A stretch of 13,628 nucleotides of DNA, taken from NCBI GenBank assembly GCA_016783285.1, contig JADHWW010000154.1, positions 1 through 13,628 on the forward strand. The letters run 5' to 3'. Positions 7,197 to 12,712 of this stretch are shown piece by piece. The position numbers and the translations under genes were made by a program. How positions within the stretch are numbered: position 1 is the stretch's first letter; each line of letters opens with the position of its first letter. The notes beneath the pieces were generated by a model. The model was given only the letters and a program-made list of their open reading frames with translations. It did not search any database and was not told where the DNA came from. The stretch comes from Anaerolineae bacterium (GTDB lineage: Bacteria; Chloroflexota; Anaerolineae; B4-G1).

Positions 7197-7682
7197 CTAG
7201 ACGATGCCCCGCCTGCGTAGCTCTTCCTGCACCTCAGGCGCCAGCATGTTGATAGGTACGATGAGGCCGTCAATCATGACCAGGTCCTTGTAAGGGTCGC
7301 TATCGCGCATCCTTTGGGTGGCAAATTCTGGATGCCAGTAGTGTAGGTCGAACATGTCGCGGATGGCCTTGGCCTTTTGTCCGACGGTGCTCTGGGAAAC
7401 CCCAAAGTATTTGGGGATGTCACCAGCCGCAACGTAAGGCTCGAAACTGCGGTCAAACAGAAAGTTGATCTGTCCCAGGGCATAGACGATGGCGGCCGCC
7501 CAGGTGTTGACGCGCCCTCGCAAGAAGGGTACCTGCCGCTTGCGTTTCATCTTCAAAATGAGTTTCTCGGCCAGTTGTTTATAGTCCTCGTCCAGGTGTT
7601 GGTCGCAGAATTCGCTGGTCATCTCGATCAATTCCTGGCTGATGGCCTCTATCTTTTGTTTCTCGGTTTTGGTGCGTGCCAT
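7197..7682 (-). CDS. DUF6398-type protein
   Basis: The protein has 161 residues from ATG 7682, with AGGAG seven bases upstream. It is helical, with a conserved core from TSEFCDQHLDEDY through RVNTWAAAIVYALGQINFLFDRS to DIPKYFGVSQSTVGQKAKAIRDMF. The last part (GVSQSTVGQKAKAIRD) reads as a helix-turn-helix, so nucleic-acid binding is plausible. The core matches my memory of DUF6398; no function is established for it that I know of. It is co-directional with the abiE block but separated from it by about 430 bases containing two stubs, so it is probably a separate unit. Confidence 0.7.
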   Translation of the reverse strand: MARTKTEKQKIEAISQELIEMTSEFCDQHLDEDYKQLAEKLILKMKRKRQVPFLRGRVNTWAAAIVYALGQINFLFDRSFEPYVAAGDIPKYFGVSQSTVGQKAKAIRDMFDLHYWHPEFATQRMRDSDPYKDLVMIDGLIVPINMLAPEVQEELRRRGIV

Positions 7683-7807
7683 TTTGCGTCTCCTATATCA
7701 TTGCTCTGTTCAAGCAGGTATGCAGTTTGCACGTGGAGTTTATCACACTGTTCGATAAGACGCAACCCTCCCTCACCCATTGCCAGAGCACGTGCCGTCG
7801 CGCCCGC

Positions 7808-7835
7808 TTGACAATAGCGCATTTTGCGGTATAGT
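7808..7835 (+). promoter_or_regulatory. Strong promoter upstream of RNA leader and tRNA array
   Basis: TTGACA (7808-7813) and TATAGT (7830-7835) are separated by 16 bases. Transcription should begin near 7842. No credible protein gene follows, so it likely drives a small RNA, the tRNA array, or both. Confidence 0.7.
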
Positions 7836-7841
7836 ATGAGC

Positions 7842-8057
7842 ACTATGATGAAGGCACGAGTGTGGCATTTGATATCGAGAACAGAATTGGCGGCTGGTTT
7901 GTACCAGTGGTCCGACACGCCGTGCGTGGTCAAATTCGACCTGAGTATTGCCAATTCGTTACTCACGGCGACTGGTAGGTGTCCACCCCCGTAGTTTGTA
8001 TGCAACCGTATTGACCGCAAAGCGCGGGGGTTACACACAAACCCCCGCGCTTTTAGT
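7842..8057 (+). ncRNA. Candidate structured leader or small RNA
   Basis: The stretch 7683-8061 has no credible protein gene. From the promoter start to the terminator, about 210 bases can form a branched fold. TACCAGT (7902-7908) pairs with ACTGGTA (7971-7977) and CGCCGTG (7918-7924) with CACGGCG (7964-7970), so the 3' side is one continuous strand. Inside are GGTC/GACC (7928-7941) and TGAGTA/TACTCA (7942-7965), the latter competing at its edge. GAATTGGC (7884-7891) can alternatively pair with GCCAATTC (7950-7957). A 49-codon frame at 7845-7994 has no ribosome site and would start three bases after the transcription start. It may be an independent small RNA or an attenuator of the tRNA array. 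I match it to no known RNA family. Confidence 0.45.
8019..8057 (+). terminator. Intrinsic terminator, 14-bp stem
   Basis: AAAGCGCGGGGGTT (8019-8032) pairs perfectly with AACCCCCGCGCTTT (8040-8053) around a 7-base loop, followed by a short T-rich run. It ends eight bases before the first tRNA, with no promoter in between. Confidence 0.8.
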
Positions 8058-8061
8058 TTGT

Positions 8062-8133
8062 GGGTCGGTAGTTCAGCGGCAAGAATATCGGTTTCCAAAA
8101 CCGAAGACGTGAGTTCGATTCCCACCCGACCTG
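8062..8133 (+). tRNA. tRNA-Trp (CCA anticodon)
   Basis: A class I cloverleaf. The anticodon stem TCGGT/ACCGA encloses loop TTCCAAA, giving anticodon CCA (codon UGG). Discriminator G73 suits tryptophan. Weak points are G1:U72 and an A52:C62 mismatch in the T stem. First gene of the array. Confidence 0.85.
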
Positions 8134-8140
8134 CCTTCAC

Positions 8141-8216
8141 TGCCAGGTGGCCTAATGGCAGGGCTTCGCACTGTTAATGCGAAAAAGTGCTGGTTCGACT
8201 CCAGTCCTGGTAGCCA
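8141..8216 (+). tRNA. tRNA-Asn (GTT anticodon)
   Basis: Acceptor TGCCAGG pairs with CCTGGTA and the discriminator is G. Anticodon stem TCGCA/TGCGA encloses CTGTTAA, giving GTT (codons AAC and AAU). It is the only gene of the array whose 3' CCA is encoded (8214-8216). Confidence 0.88.
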
Positions 8217-8241
8217 GAGTAGCAGGACTTTGACCGATCTG

Positions 8242-8312
8242 GCGGACGTAGTTTAGCGGTAGAACATCTGCTTGCCGAGCAGAAGGCGTGGGTTCGAGTC
8301 CCGCTGTCCGCT
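8242..8312 (+). tRNA. tRNA-Gly (GCC anticodon)
   Basis: Acceptor GCGGACG pairs with TGTCCGC. Anticodon stem TCTGC/GCAGA encloses TTGCCGA, giving GCC (codons GGC and GGU). T arm GTGGG/CCCGC around TTCGAGT. Discriminator U, as in many bacterial glycine tRNAs. Confidence 0.88.
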
Positions 8313-8318
8313 CCTCCT

Positions 8319-8415
8319 GGCCGCGTACTCAGGTGGAAGAGCGTTCCTCTGATAAGGAGCCTGCCCTGAGCCTGTCGAAGGGAGAGATTCACTGGTTCGA
8401 GTCCAGTCACGGTCA
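8319..8415 (+). tRNA. Degenerate tRNA-Ile-like gene (GAT) with repeat insert
   Basis: Acceptor GGCCGCG pairs with CACGGTC with one mismatch. T arm ACTGG/CCAGT and discriminator A fit isoleucine. The anticodon region pairs best as GTTCCT/AGGAGC with a six-base loop CTGATA containing GAT, one base short. In place of a five-base variable loop there are about 30 bases, including the palindrome-like CCCTGAG...GAAGGG repeat (8364-8382). Its function is doubtful; it may be a tRNA pseudogene. Confidence 0.55.
8364..8382. repeat. CCCTGAG...CGAAGGG short repeat, copy 1
   Basis: CCCTGAGCCTGTCGAAGGG is an imperfect palindrome of a type I recall as widespread in bacterial genomes (CCTGAGCCTGTCGAAGG). It sits inside the variable region of the Ile-like tRNA. 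A relative lies at 8500-8518. Confidence 0.7.
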
Positions 8416-8423
8416 CTCAGCAG

Positions 8424-8499
8424 GCCGCCATCGTCTAGCCTGGTTCAGGACGGCAGATTCTCGATCTGCAAACGCTCGGTTCAAATCCGGCTGGCGGTG
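8424..8499 (+). tRNA. tRNA-Glu (CTC anticodon)
   Basis: Acceptor GCCGCCA pairs with TGGCGGT, ending in G1:U72. Anticodon stem GCAGA/TCTGC encloses TTCTCGA, giving CTC (codon GAG). The start of the D arm (TCGTCTA) is typical of bacterial glutamate tRNA, and discriminator G fits. One mismatch in the T stem. Confidence 0.82.
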
Positions 8500-8518
8500 C
8501 CCTGAGTTCACCGAAGGG
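8500..8518. repeat. CCCTGAG...CGAAGGG short repeat, copy 2
   Basis: CCCTGAGTTCACCGAAGGG directly abuts the 3' end of tRNA-Glu and shares both arms with the copy at 8364-8382 while the centre differs. It fills most of the enlarged spacer before tRNA-Arg. Confidence 0.65.
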
Positions 8519-8526
8519 GGGTATGA

Positions 8527-8598
8527 GCCCTCGTAGCTCAATGGAAGAGCGGTGGCCTTCGAAGCCAACGGCTGCAAGTTCGAGTCTTGCCGAGGGTG
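8527..8598 (+). tRNA. tRNA-Arg (TCG anticodon)
   Basis: Acceptor GCCCTCG pairs with CGAGGGT (G1:U72). D stem GCTC/GAGC is perfect. Anticodon stem GTGGC/GCCAA encloses CTTCGAA, giving TCG (codon CGA). T stem GCAAG/CTTGC is perfect. Discriminator G. Confidence 0.85.
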
Positions 8599-8602
8599 CT
8601 GT

Positions 8603-8682
8603 GGGTCGGTAGCCCGATTTGGCAAGGGGGCGGGCTGTAACCCCGCTTAACCACCAAGTGAGTTCGAATCTCACCCGACCCA
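8603..8682 (+). tRNA. tRNA-Tyr (GTA anticodon)
   Basis: Acceptor GGGTCGG pairs perfectly with CCGACCC. Anticodon stem GCGGG/CCCGC encloses CTGTAAC, giving GTA (codons UAC and UAU). The variable region is long (about 11 bases, 8647-8657), as expected for bacterial tyrosine tRNA, and discriminator A fits. Only one base separates it from tRNA-Gln. Confidence 0.87.
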
Positions 8683-8683
8683 C

Positions 8684-8756
8684 TGCGGGATGGCTCAATT
8701 GGCGGAGCGCGCGGCTCTGAACCGCGAGGTTCCAGGTTCGAATCCTGGTCCCGCAG
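8684..8756 (+). tRNA. tRNA-Gln (CTG anticodon)
   Basis: Acceptor TGCGGGA pairs perfectly with TCCCGCA, giving the U1:A72 pair typical of glutamine tRNA. Anticodon stem CGCGG/CCGCG encloses CTCTGAA, giving CTG (codon CAG). Discriminator G. All stems are perfect. Confidence 0.9.
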
Positions 8757-8762
8757 CCTCGT

Positions 8763-8847
8763 GGAAGCGTGGCCGAGTCTGGATTATGGCACCGGTCTAG
8801 AAAACCGGCGAGCTTGGGCTCCAGAGGTTCAAATCCTCCCGCTTCCG
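8763..8847 (+). tRNA. tRNA-Ser (AGA anticodon)
   Basis: A class II tRNA: acceptor GGAAGCG/CGCTTCC, anticodon stem CCGGT/ACCGG around CTAGAAA, and a long variable arm with stem GAGC/GCTC and loop TTGG (8810-8821). Anticodon AGA would read UCU. An A at position 34 is unusual in bacteria, where it is normal only in Arg-ACG. Discriminator G fits serine. Confidence 0.85.
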
Positions 8848-8853
8848 CCTCGT

Positions 8854-8926
8854 GGTGGACGTGGCTCAATGGCAGAGCGCGCGGTTGTGGCCCGCGTCGT
8901 CGTGGGTTCGATTCCCACCGTTCACC
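8854..8926 (+). tRNA. tRNA-His (GTG anticodon)
   Basis: The extra G at position -1 (8854) can pair with C73, the hallmark of histidine tRNA. Acceptor GTGGACG pairs with CGTTCAC. Anticodon stem CGCGG/CCGCG encloses TTGTGGC, giving GTG (codons CAC and CAU). Confidence 0.9.
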
Positions 8927-8932
8927 CCTGAT

Positions 8933-9005
8933 GGGCCTGTGACCTAATTGGCAAAGGTGCGCGGCTTAGACCCGCGTCATGGGGGTTCGAATCCTCTCAG
9001 GCCCA
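8933..9005 (+). tRNA. tRNA with Leu anticodon TAG, short variable arm
   Basis: Acceptor GGGCCTG pairs perfectly with CAGGCCC, D stem ACCT/AGGT is perfect, and anticodon stem CGCGG/CCGCG encloses CTTAGAC, giving TAG (codon CUA). Discriminator A fits leucine. The variable loop is only TCAT, whereas bacterial leucine tRNAs are class II with a long arm. The anticodon reads CUA, so this is not a stop suppressor. Confidence 0.8.
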
Positions 9006-9009
9006 CTGG

Positions 9010-9083
9010 AGCCACGTAACCCAATTGGCAGAGGTGTCTGGTTCAAGACCAGAAAGTTGCGGGTTCGACTCCCGCCGTGGCTA
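9010..9083 (+). tRNA. tRNA with Leu anticodon CAA, short variable arm
   Basis: Acceptor AGCCACG pairs perfectly with CGTGGCT. Anticodon stem TCTGG/CCAGA encloses TTCAAGA, giving CAA (codon UUG). Discriminator A. The variable loop is short, again unlike a normal leucine tRNA. Last gene of the array; its 3' end is also the junction with the decayed dockerin reading frame. Confidence 0.8.
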
Positions 9084-9285
9084 TGGGCACGTAGGCCAAT
9101 TCTGGCGGCTCCACGTCGTACTGGTTGCCCAGGTAAGCCAGGTCGAGGGCGTCAATGTCGCCGTCGCTGTCGCGGTCGTAGGTGGCGTCGTGGCAAGGCT
9201 GGCCGGTGGCGCAGTTCCAGTACTCGGCCAAGAGTGCCAGGTCGTTGCCGTCCACGTCGTGGTCGCCGTCCAGGTCGGCCCAATC
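9043..9285 (-). pseudogene. Dockerin-domain remnant running into tRNA
   Basis: Minus-strand translation gives DWADLDGDHDVDGND, then LALLAEYW, then DRDSDGDIDALDLAYLGNQY: the duplicated calcium-binding loops of a type I dockerin, which anchors secreted proteins to cohesins. After ELAYVP the frame enters the antisense of the last tRNA at 9084 and stops at 9043. Upstream it dissolves into an octamer repeat at 9309-9356, with no start in frame. A frame shift separates it from a signal-peptide-like stretch (about 9370-9470, SCITLLSILASSVPLTPVQA). It is a broken secreted protein. Confidence 0.6.
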
Positions 9286-9308
9286 GCTGGAGGAGGTGTG
9301 GGGATGTG

Positions 9309-9356
9309 GGAGTGTCGGAGTGTGGGAGCGTAGGAGTGTGGGAGCGTGGGAGTGTG
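9309..9356. repeat. 8-base tandem repeat, six units (GGAGYGTN)
   Basis: Six consecutive units GGAGTGTC, GGAGTGTG, GGAGCGTA, GGAGTGTG, GGAGCGTG and GGAGTGTG. Because 8 is not a multiple of 3, it changes reading frame and separates the signal-peptide-like stretch from the dockerin remnant. Confidence 0.85.
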
Positions 9357-9556
9357 AGAGAGGCAGGCGCCGCCTGTACCGGCGTCAGCGGTACGGAACT
9401 CGCGAGGATGCTCAGGAGTGTGATACAAGACCATATCTGCTGCCAGGTTGTCGCTTTCCGGGCCCGCTTGCGTTTGCGTCCTGGGCGACGTCCGGCCAGG
9501 AAAAGGCCGGGAATCCCACCAGCATCAGCAGTGCAGAGCTCCATGTTGCCGTCCTC

Positions 9557-9604
9557 CCGATCCGCCGATTCGCCGGCTCGCTGATTCGCTGACTCGCCGA
9601 GTCT
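9557..9604. repeat. 8-base tandem repeat, six units (CYGRYTCG-like)
   Basis: Six units: CCGATCCG, CCGATTCG, CCGGCTCG, CTGATTCG, CTGACTCG and CCGAGTCT. The repeat begins exactly where the cohesin remnant's YLPLILR ends on the minus strand. Confidence 0.85.
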
Positions 9605-9899
9605 CTCAGTATCAGCGGCAGATAAATCTTACACCCTGTACCGACGACCACGTGACCGTCCTGGAGCGTGGCCTCGATGAGGGTGGGTGGCCGTCCATCG
9701 TCGGGCAATTGGACGCCGCCCAGTTCCAGGCCACTCTCCCCATTGTCTAACCCCCGGAAGGTGAGCACAGCCAGGCCGCCCTCGCCAGTGGGAGCGTGCG
9801 TGGGGCCGGTGGAGGCGCAGGCCAGGCGCACCATTCCGCCGGTGACCTGGGCCGGGGTCGGGCAGACGACGGTGCGGCCCCCCAATCGGTACGATTTTT
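9605..9899 (-). pseudogene. C-terminal half of a cohesin-domain protein
   Basis: The minus-strand frame reads GEGGLAVLTFRGLDNGESG, then LELGGVQLPDDGRPP and LQDGHVVVG, which is the second half of a cohesin-type beta-sandwich, followed by YLPLILR, a tail I associate with exported Anaerolineae proteins. The first half of the cohesin and any signal peptide are missing, since the IclR promoter begins just upstream. After YLPLILR the frame runs into an octamer repeat. Probably a remnant of a cell-surface protein. Confidence 0.5.
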
Positions 9900-9918
9900 A
9901 GTGAGGCAATTCGGAGTA

Positions 9919-9947
9919 TTGACATCGCCTCTGAAGTATGGTATAAT
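9919..9947 (+). promoter_or_regulatory. Perfect consensus promoter of the IclR operon
   Basis: TTGACA (9919-9924) and TATAAT (9942-9947) are separated by 17 bases, a full consensus match. Transcription should begin near 9954, leaving a leader of about 130 bases before ATG 10083. Confidence 0.85.
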
Positions 9948-9974
9948 GTTTTACGTGGTGATCAATTGTTTTAC
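9948..9974. promoter_or_regulatory. Direct repeat GTTTTAC, operator candidate
   Basis: GTTTTAC occurs at 9948-9954 and 9968-9974, 20 bases apart (about two helical turns), spanning the predicted transcription start. It could bind the IclR regulator encoded downstream. Confidence 0.35.
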
Positions 9975-10082
9975 TAAGTGAACAACCCCACCTTCGTTTT
10001 CTTACGCGGTATAGTCTCTTTGTACAGACCATCTGCTCTTTCTGAGCGAAAGTCTATAGCCTTATATCGGCGGGGGGATTCT

Positions 10083-10874
10083 ATGTCGAGCCAAGGCCAA
10101 TACACGATTGAAGTCCTGGACGTGGCGCTCGACGTGGTCGAGTGCCTGCTGGCTGCTGAAGGAGAGCCCCAACGCCCCGGCGAGATCGCCTGCCAACTGG
10201 GCATCAACCGCAGTCGTGCCTTCCGTATTCTCAAGACCCTCGAGCGGCGTGGCTACGTAGAGTCCGATCCCCAGGCCCAGGGCTACCGGCTGGGTCTAAA
10301 GTTCTTCGAGATCGGCGAGCAGGTACGTGAGCGGCTCGAGCTGCGCCGCGTGGCTGAGCCTGTCCTGATGGAGTTGGCTCAGAACACGGGCGACGTGGCG
10401 CATCTGCTCGTGTTGTACGGACACAGTGCCGCATGCGTTGACCGCTACCAGGGCGACCACATGCTTCAGGTTGCAGCCCCCATCGGTCAGCCTCTTCCCC
10501 TGCACATCGGTGCCTCCCCCAAGGTTCTTCTGGCCCACTTGCCTGAGAATGAGCGGGAACGCATTATCCAAGAGATCGAATTGACCCCCTTCACCCCCAA
10601 CACCATAACCGACCACGACGAGTTGCGCCGCTGCCTGGAAGAGGTCCGTACTCAGGGTTACGCGGTGGACGAAGAGGATTTCGAGATTGGGGTGTATGCT
10701 GTCGGCGCGCCGGTGCGCGATCACAACGGGTGCGTGGTGGCCGGAGTCACCGTCACCACGCCGGAGAGCCGTTACAGCCCCCAGCGCTGCCAGGAACTCA
10801 TCAAAATGGTCGTAGATGCAGCCAACCGTATCTCGGCTCGGTTGGGCTGGATGTTAGATCAATCATCCCAATAA
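10083..10874 (+). CDS. IclR-family transcriptional regulator
   Basis: The protein has 263 residues from ATG 10083, preceded by GGGGGGA. Residues 10-72 form the winged helix (IACQLGINRSRAFRILKTLERRGYV, ending GYRLGLKFFEIG), followed by the C-terminal effector-binding domain (DVAHLLVLYGHSAACVDRY to VVAGVTVTTPESRY). The frame is open from GTG 9978, but that start lacks a ribosome site and the added residues are not typical of the family. The gene lies 15 bases before the carbamoyltransferase gene, so it probably senses a substrate or product of that pathway and may regulate itself. The effector is unknown. Confidence 0.9.
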   Translation: MSSQGQYTIEVLDVALDVVECLLAAEGEPQRPGEIACQLGINRSRAFRILKTLERRGYVESDPQAQGYRLGLKFFEIGEQVRERLELRRVAEPVLMELAQNTGDVAHLLVLYGHSAACVDRYQGDHMLQVAAPIGQPLPLHIGASPKVLLAHLPENERERIIQEIELTPFTPNTITDHDELRRCLEEVRTQGYAVDEEDFEIGVYAVGAPVRDHNGCVVAGVTVTTPESRYSPQRCQELIKMVVDAANRISARLGWMLDQSSQ

Positions 10875-10889
10875 CAAGGAGTAAGAACA

Positions 10890-11831
10890 GTGGATAAGAG
10901 CGATTTCACCGGACGGGACTTTCTTACGCTGCTCGATTTCACCCCGGACGAGGTGGCCTACATCGTGGATCTAGCCGCCCAACTGAAGCGGGAGCGCCAG
11001 CAGGGCATCCCGCATCCCCATTTCTCCGGTCGCACGGCGGCGATGATCTTCGAGAAGGCCTCTACGCGCACCCGCACTTCGTTTCAGGCGGCCTGTGCAC
11101 ATCTGGGTGTGGACAGTTTCTACATGCGCCCAGACGAGATGCAACTCAGCCGGGGCGAGCCCATCAAGGATACGGCCCGCGTGATTGACCGCTACTGTGA
11201 CGTTCTCTTTATCCGCACCTTCGGGCAGGAGATCGTGGAGGAGTTTGCCCGCTATATGGAGCACCCGGTCATCAACGCCCTGACCGATGAGTTCCATCCC
11301 TGCCAGGGGTTGGCCGACCTGCTCACTATTCGTGAGAAGAAGGGGCACTGGAAGGGACTCAGGGTGACCTATGCTGGAGATGTATGGAATGTGTGCCAGA
11401 CCTTGATGATCGGCTGCGCTATGTTTGGGATGGATATTTACGTGGTCCGCCCGCCCGGCTACGATCCCATCCCCCGGGTGCTGGAGAGAACACGGCAACT
11501 GGCGGCCCAGAGCAGCGCCCGGGTGGTGGTCACCGGCAGCCTGGATGAGGCAGTCGAGGGGGCGGACGTGATTTACGCCAACACCTGGCACTCAATGGGT
11601 GGCCCGGAGAAGACGAAGGAACAGCGCATTCAGGACTTCGCGCCATATCAGATCAACGGTGCTGTGCTGGAGAAGGCTGCGCCTGATGTCATCTTTATGC
11701 ACTGTCTACCCGGCTATCGAGGCGAGGAGATGACCGACGAGGTGGTCGAGGGGCCACACTCGGTGGTGTTTGACCAGGCGGAAAACCGGCTGCACACCGA
11801 AAAAGCGGTGTTGTACCTGGTGCTGAAGTAA
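10890..11831 (+). CDS. Ornithine carbamoyltransferase-family enzyme
   Basis: This 313-residue protein, from GTG 10890 with AAGGAG seven bases upstream, has the full ornithine/aspartate carbamoyltransferase fold. STRTRTSF (58-65) binds carbamoyl phosphate, HPCQ (136-139) and HCLPGYRG (271-278) are intact, and SMG (235-237) matches the ornithine loop. Two positions differ from typical ornithine enzymes: GDVWNVCQT (163-171) replaces the usual GD-x-x-NN-x-x-x-S, and the Asp of the D-x-W-x-SMG motif is Asn231. Ornithine carbamoyltransferases convert carbamoyl phosphate and ornithine to citrulline, or run in reverse in catabolism. With an amidinotransferase-type deiminase and IclR beside it and no other arginine biosynthesis gene, a catabolic role, or a related amine substrate, is more likely. 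Confidence 0.85.
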   Translation: MDKSDFTGRDFLTLLDFTPDEVAYIVDLAAQLKRERQQGIPHPHFSGRTAAMIFEKASTRTRTSFQAACAHLGVDSFYMRPDEMQLSRGEPIKDTARVIDRYCDVLFIRTFGQEIVEEFARYMEHPVINALTDEFHPCQGLADLLTIREKKGHWKGLRVTYAGDVWNVCQTLMIGCAMFGMDIYVVRPPGYDPIPRVLERTRQLAAQSSARVVVTGSLDEAVEGADVIYANTWHSMGGPEKTKEQRIQDFAPYQINGAVLEKAAPDVIFMHCLPGYRGEEMTDEVVEGPHSVVFDQAENRLHTEKAVLYLVLK

Positions 11832-11847
11832 TAGGGGACAACATCAG

Positions 11848-12705
11848 GTGACGCCCTTTATAACCAATGGATACGGCAAACTACGCCGTGTGTTGTTGTG
11901 CCGGCCGGACTATTTTGAGTTACAGCCGATTAACGAAATCGCCAATGAGTTCATCCGCCGGGGGGAGCGACCCAATCCGCGACGGGTGCAGCGCGAACAT
12001 CGTGAATTCGCGGCGGCCATCGAAGCGACCGGGGCGGAGATCGTGTGGGTGGAGCCACAGCCGGCGATGCCCTATCAGGTGTTCACCCGTGACGTGGGAG
12101 TGACTACCCGTGACGGTGTGTTGTTGGGGTGCTTTTTCCAGCCGGTTCGCCAGGGCGAGGAGGAGGCCACCGTTAGGGCGCTGGAGGGGGACGTGCCGCT
12201 CTGGCGCAGAGTCAAAAAGGCTGATGGTGTGGCTTTCGAGGGTGGCGACTTTATGTACCTGGACGAGCGGACTGCGGCGCTGGGGATGGGGGCGCGCACC
12301 ACTCGGGCCGGCGCGGAGTGCGTCCGGGCTATTATGGCCGAGATTGGTGTCGAAGTGATCCCTGTGCCTTTCGATCCGCAGTATCTGCACATTGACATGG
12401 TCTTCAACGTCGTGGGCGAGCGGGTGGCGGTGGCCTGTCTCCCGGTACTGCCCGATGGTTTCGTGAAACTGGTGCGGGAGCGCGGCTTCGAGCTGATCGA
12501 GGAGCCGCCGAGGGGGGTGTTCCGGCTCAACTGCAACCTGCTGGCAGTGGACGATGGCGTAGTCATCTCGACCGCCAGCAACACGGGCGTGAACAGCAGA
12601 CTCCGGGCGTTGGGTTTCAAGGTCATCGAGGTAGACCTTCACGATTTACTGATGGGAGGCGGAGGGCCGCACTGTATGAGCTTTCCTATCCAGCGGGAGG
12701 GGTAG
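11848..12705 (+). CDS. Amidinotransferase/dimethylargininase-family hydrolase
   Basis: The protein has 285 residues, from GTG 11848. It belongs to the guanidino-group modifying superfamily, which includes arginine deiminase and dimethylarginine dimethylaminohydrolase. FTRDVG (79-84), EGGD (131-134), LHIDMVF (180-186, with the catalytic His181) and GGGGPHC (270-276, catalytic Cys276) are all present. Length and motif layout fit dimethylargininase-like enzymes (about 255-300 residues) better than full arginine deiminase (about 400). It would release citrulline from arginine or methylated arginine. It starts 16 bases after the carbamoyltransferase gene, so citrulline would feed directly into that enzyme. 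Exact substrate cannot be read from sequence. Confidence 0.85.
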   Translation: MTPFITNGYGKLRRVLLCRPDYFELQPINEIANEFIRRGERPNPRRVQREHREFAAAIEATGAEIVWVEPQPAMPYQVFTRDVGVTTRDGVLLGCFFQPVRQGEEEATVRALEGDVPLWRRVKKADGVAFEGGDFMYLDERTAALGMGARTTRAGAECVRAIMAEIGVEVIPVPFDPQYLHIDMVFNVVGERVAVACLPVLPDGFVKLVRERGFELIEEPPRGVFRLNCNLLAVDDGVVISTASNTGVNSRLRALGFKVIEVDLHDLLMGGGGPHCMSFPIQREG

Positions 12706-12712
12706 CAGTGGT

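Noticed and set aside
7845..7994. 49-codon plus-strand ORF after the strong promoter
   Set aside because: It starts three bases after the predicted transcription start with no ribosome site, has ordinary-looking but unrecognisable sequence, and overlaps the predicted RNA fold. Leaderless translation cannot be excluded.
7649..8140. Long minus-strand open frame of 163 codons
   Set aside because: It crosses the promoter, the terminator and tRNA-Trp in antisense and has no family resemblance or ribosome site.
8933..9005. Stop-codon suppressor tRNA from anticodon TAG
   Set aside because: Anticodon TAG read 5' to 3' pairs with codon CUA, not with UAG; a UAG suppressor would need anticodon CTA.
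9978..10082. Longer IclR N-terminus from GTG 9978
   Set aside because: No ribosome site precedes it, the added residues are not family-like, and ATG 10083 has a strong GGGGGGA signal.
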